64,000 nt of DNA from Achromobacter sp. RTa (GTDB lineage Bacteria > Pseudomonadota > Gammaproteobacteria > Burkholderiales > Burkholderiaceae_B), in contig NZ_JPYO01000036.1 in the NCBI RefSeq assembly GCF_000757485.1, positions 204,894-268,893 on the forward strand, given 5' to 3'. A program made the translations under genes and the position numbers. Positions 63,500 through 64,000 of the stretch are shown piece by piece. The notes beneath the pieces were generated by a model. That model was not told where the DNA came from. It made no database searches and saw only the letters and a program-made list of their open reading frames with translations. Each line of letters starts with the position of its first letter. Position 1 is the stretch's first letter.

Positions 63500-64000
63500 G
63501 GGGAAAGAAAACCGCGAAGCGCGCGGGTGCGCTTCGGATGCGTGATTCTATCGTTGCGCCGCCAAGCGGGCCGGGCCGTCGGCCGCTGCCGCGGATTGAT
63601 ATCCGTGTCGCGCCGAGGGGTACTAGCACTCGGCGCTTGCGGCTGCCAATCGCATGCGCGGCCGCGATGCCATCAAGTTTGGGAATGTTTGCACGCGTAT
63701 CCGCAAGTGCGCGCGACGCGACTATTTTCGGCGATGCGCAAAATGAATTGCCACAAAACCGTCAATTGGCTATAGCATAGGCACATGACTTGGCGATACG
63801 CCCTGAAGGATTAACCCGCTCAGCGCCACGCGCCCTCGTCACCACGGATTCCCGTGCCGCGTCATCGGCGCTTTTTCACGACCGGACCGGCATGCTGCTG
63901 AACGAAGACGCAACGCGCCGTTCAGACCGTCCGCTGCCATCGCATAGCGGGCGCATCGGGTTTACACCCGCATCATAAGAATCCCCGGGATATCGCTCTT
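63500..64000. other. 501-base right edge without a clear gene
   Basis: Short reading frames here do not look like proteins. It should hold the promoter of the minus-strand lipoprotein operon. A possible plus-strand promoter lies at 63748-63776, so a gene may start beyond the window. Confidence 0.5.
63748..63776 (+). promoter_or_regulatory. Possible promoter at the right edge
   Basis: TTGCCA (63748-63753), 17 bases, TATAGC (63771-63776), in a locally AT-rich stretch. It points out of the window. Confidence 0.35.

Overview
The window is high-GC, densely coded chromosomal DNA from a betaproteobacterium of the Alcaligenaceae, closest in character to Bordetella or Achromobacter. The basis is gene content and order (aroQ-accB-accC-prmA, rplM-rpsI-argC-erpA, anmK with an M23 peptidase divergent from tyrS, glyA-nrdR), a Lys/Ala-rich histone H1-like protein of the BpH type, a fused indolepyruvate:ferredoxin oxidoreductase and a Gram-negative dlt-like operon. 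No rRNA, tRNA, CRISPR array, prophage or insertion sequence was found. The assignment comes from reading the sequence and was not tested by any search.

Left part (1-11700): a 633-base gene-free edge with a 34-bp perfect palindrome and a 41-bp tandem repeat; then, on the minus strand, an RNase II-family protein, a YqiA-like hydrolase and mpl (murein recycling). On the plus strand follow a TlpA-like thioredoxin, aroQ, accB-accC (fatty acid synthesis), prmA, a zinc-ribbon/DUF3426 protein, a PfkB-family kinase and a glycine-zipper lipoprotein.

12162-16375: a five-gene operon in the order dltC-dltD-dltX-dltB-dltA. It looks like a complete D-alanylation (or related acylation) machine for an envelope polymer in a Gram-negative. 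It includes a 68-residue DltX-like microprotein whose last six residues, FQYQQF, fit the acyl-shuttle hexapeptide FxYxxF. This is the most interesting locus in the window.

16400-30700: yggT, a histone-like protein, nrdB and nrdA behind two NrdR boxes (nrdR itself lies at 56399), a fused indolepyruvate oxidoreductase divergent from an Lrp/AsnC regulator, a small lipoprotein, an MFS transporter and gltX. A 25-bp tandem repeat built on GTGTCAGACAC lies between the last two.

30800-46000: a Pat-like acyl-CoA synthetase/GNAT fusion with a shortened ATP-grasp region, a NitT/TauT-type ABC operon ending in a cysteine hydrolase, an esterase, darP divergent from pmbA, an orphan Tat-exported TRAP binding protein, and a complete branched-chain amino-acid type ABC operon (binding protein, livH, livM, livG, livF).

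46000-64000: rplM-rpsI, argC, a coiled-coil membrane protein, erpA, anmK, an M23 peptidase, tyrS, a YbhB-like protein, glyA, nrdR, a GlxA-type regulator with a cysteine hydrolase, ribD, and a two-gene lipoprotein operon (a DUF3142 protein plus an 820-residue unrecognised protein). Several intergenic gaps carry copies of a GC-rich hairpin repeat of about 75 bp.
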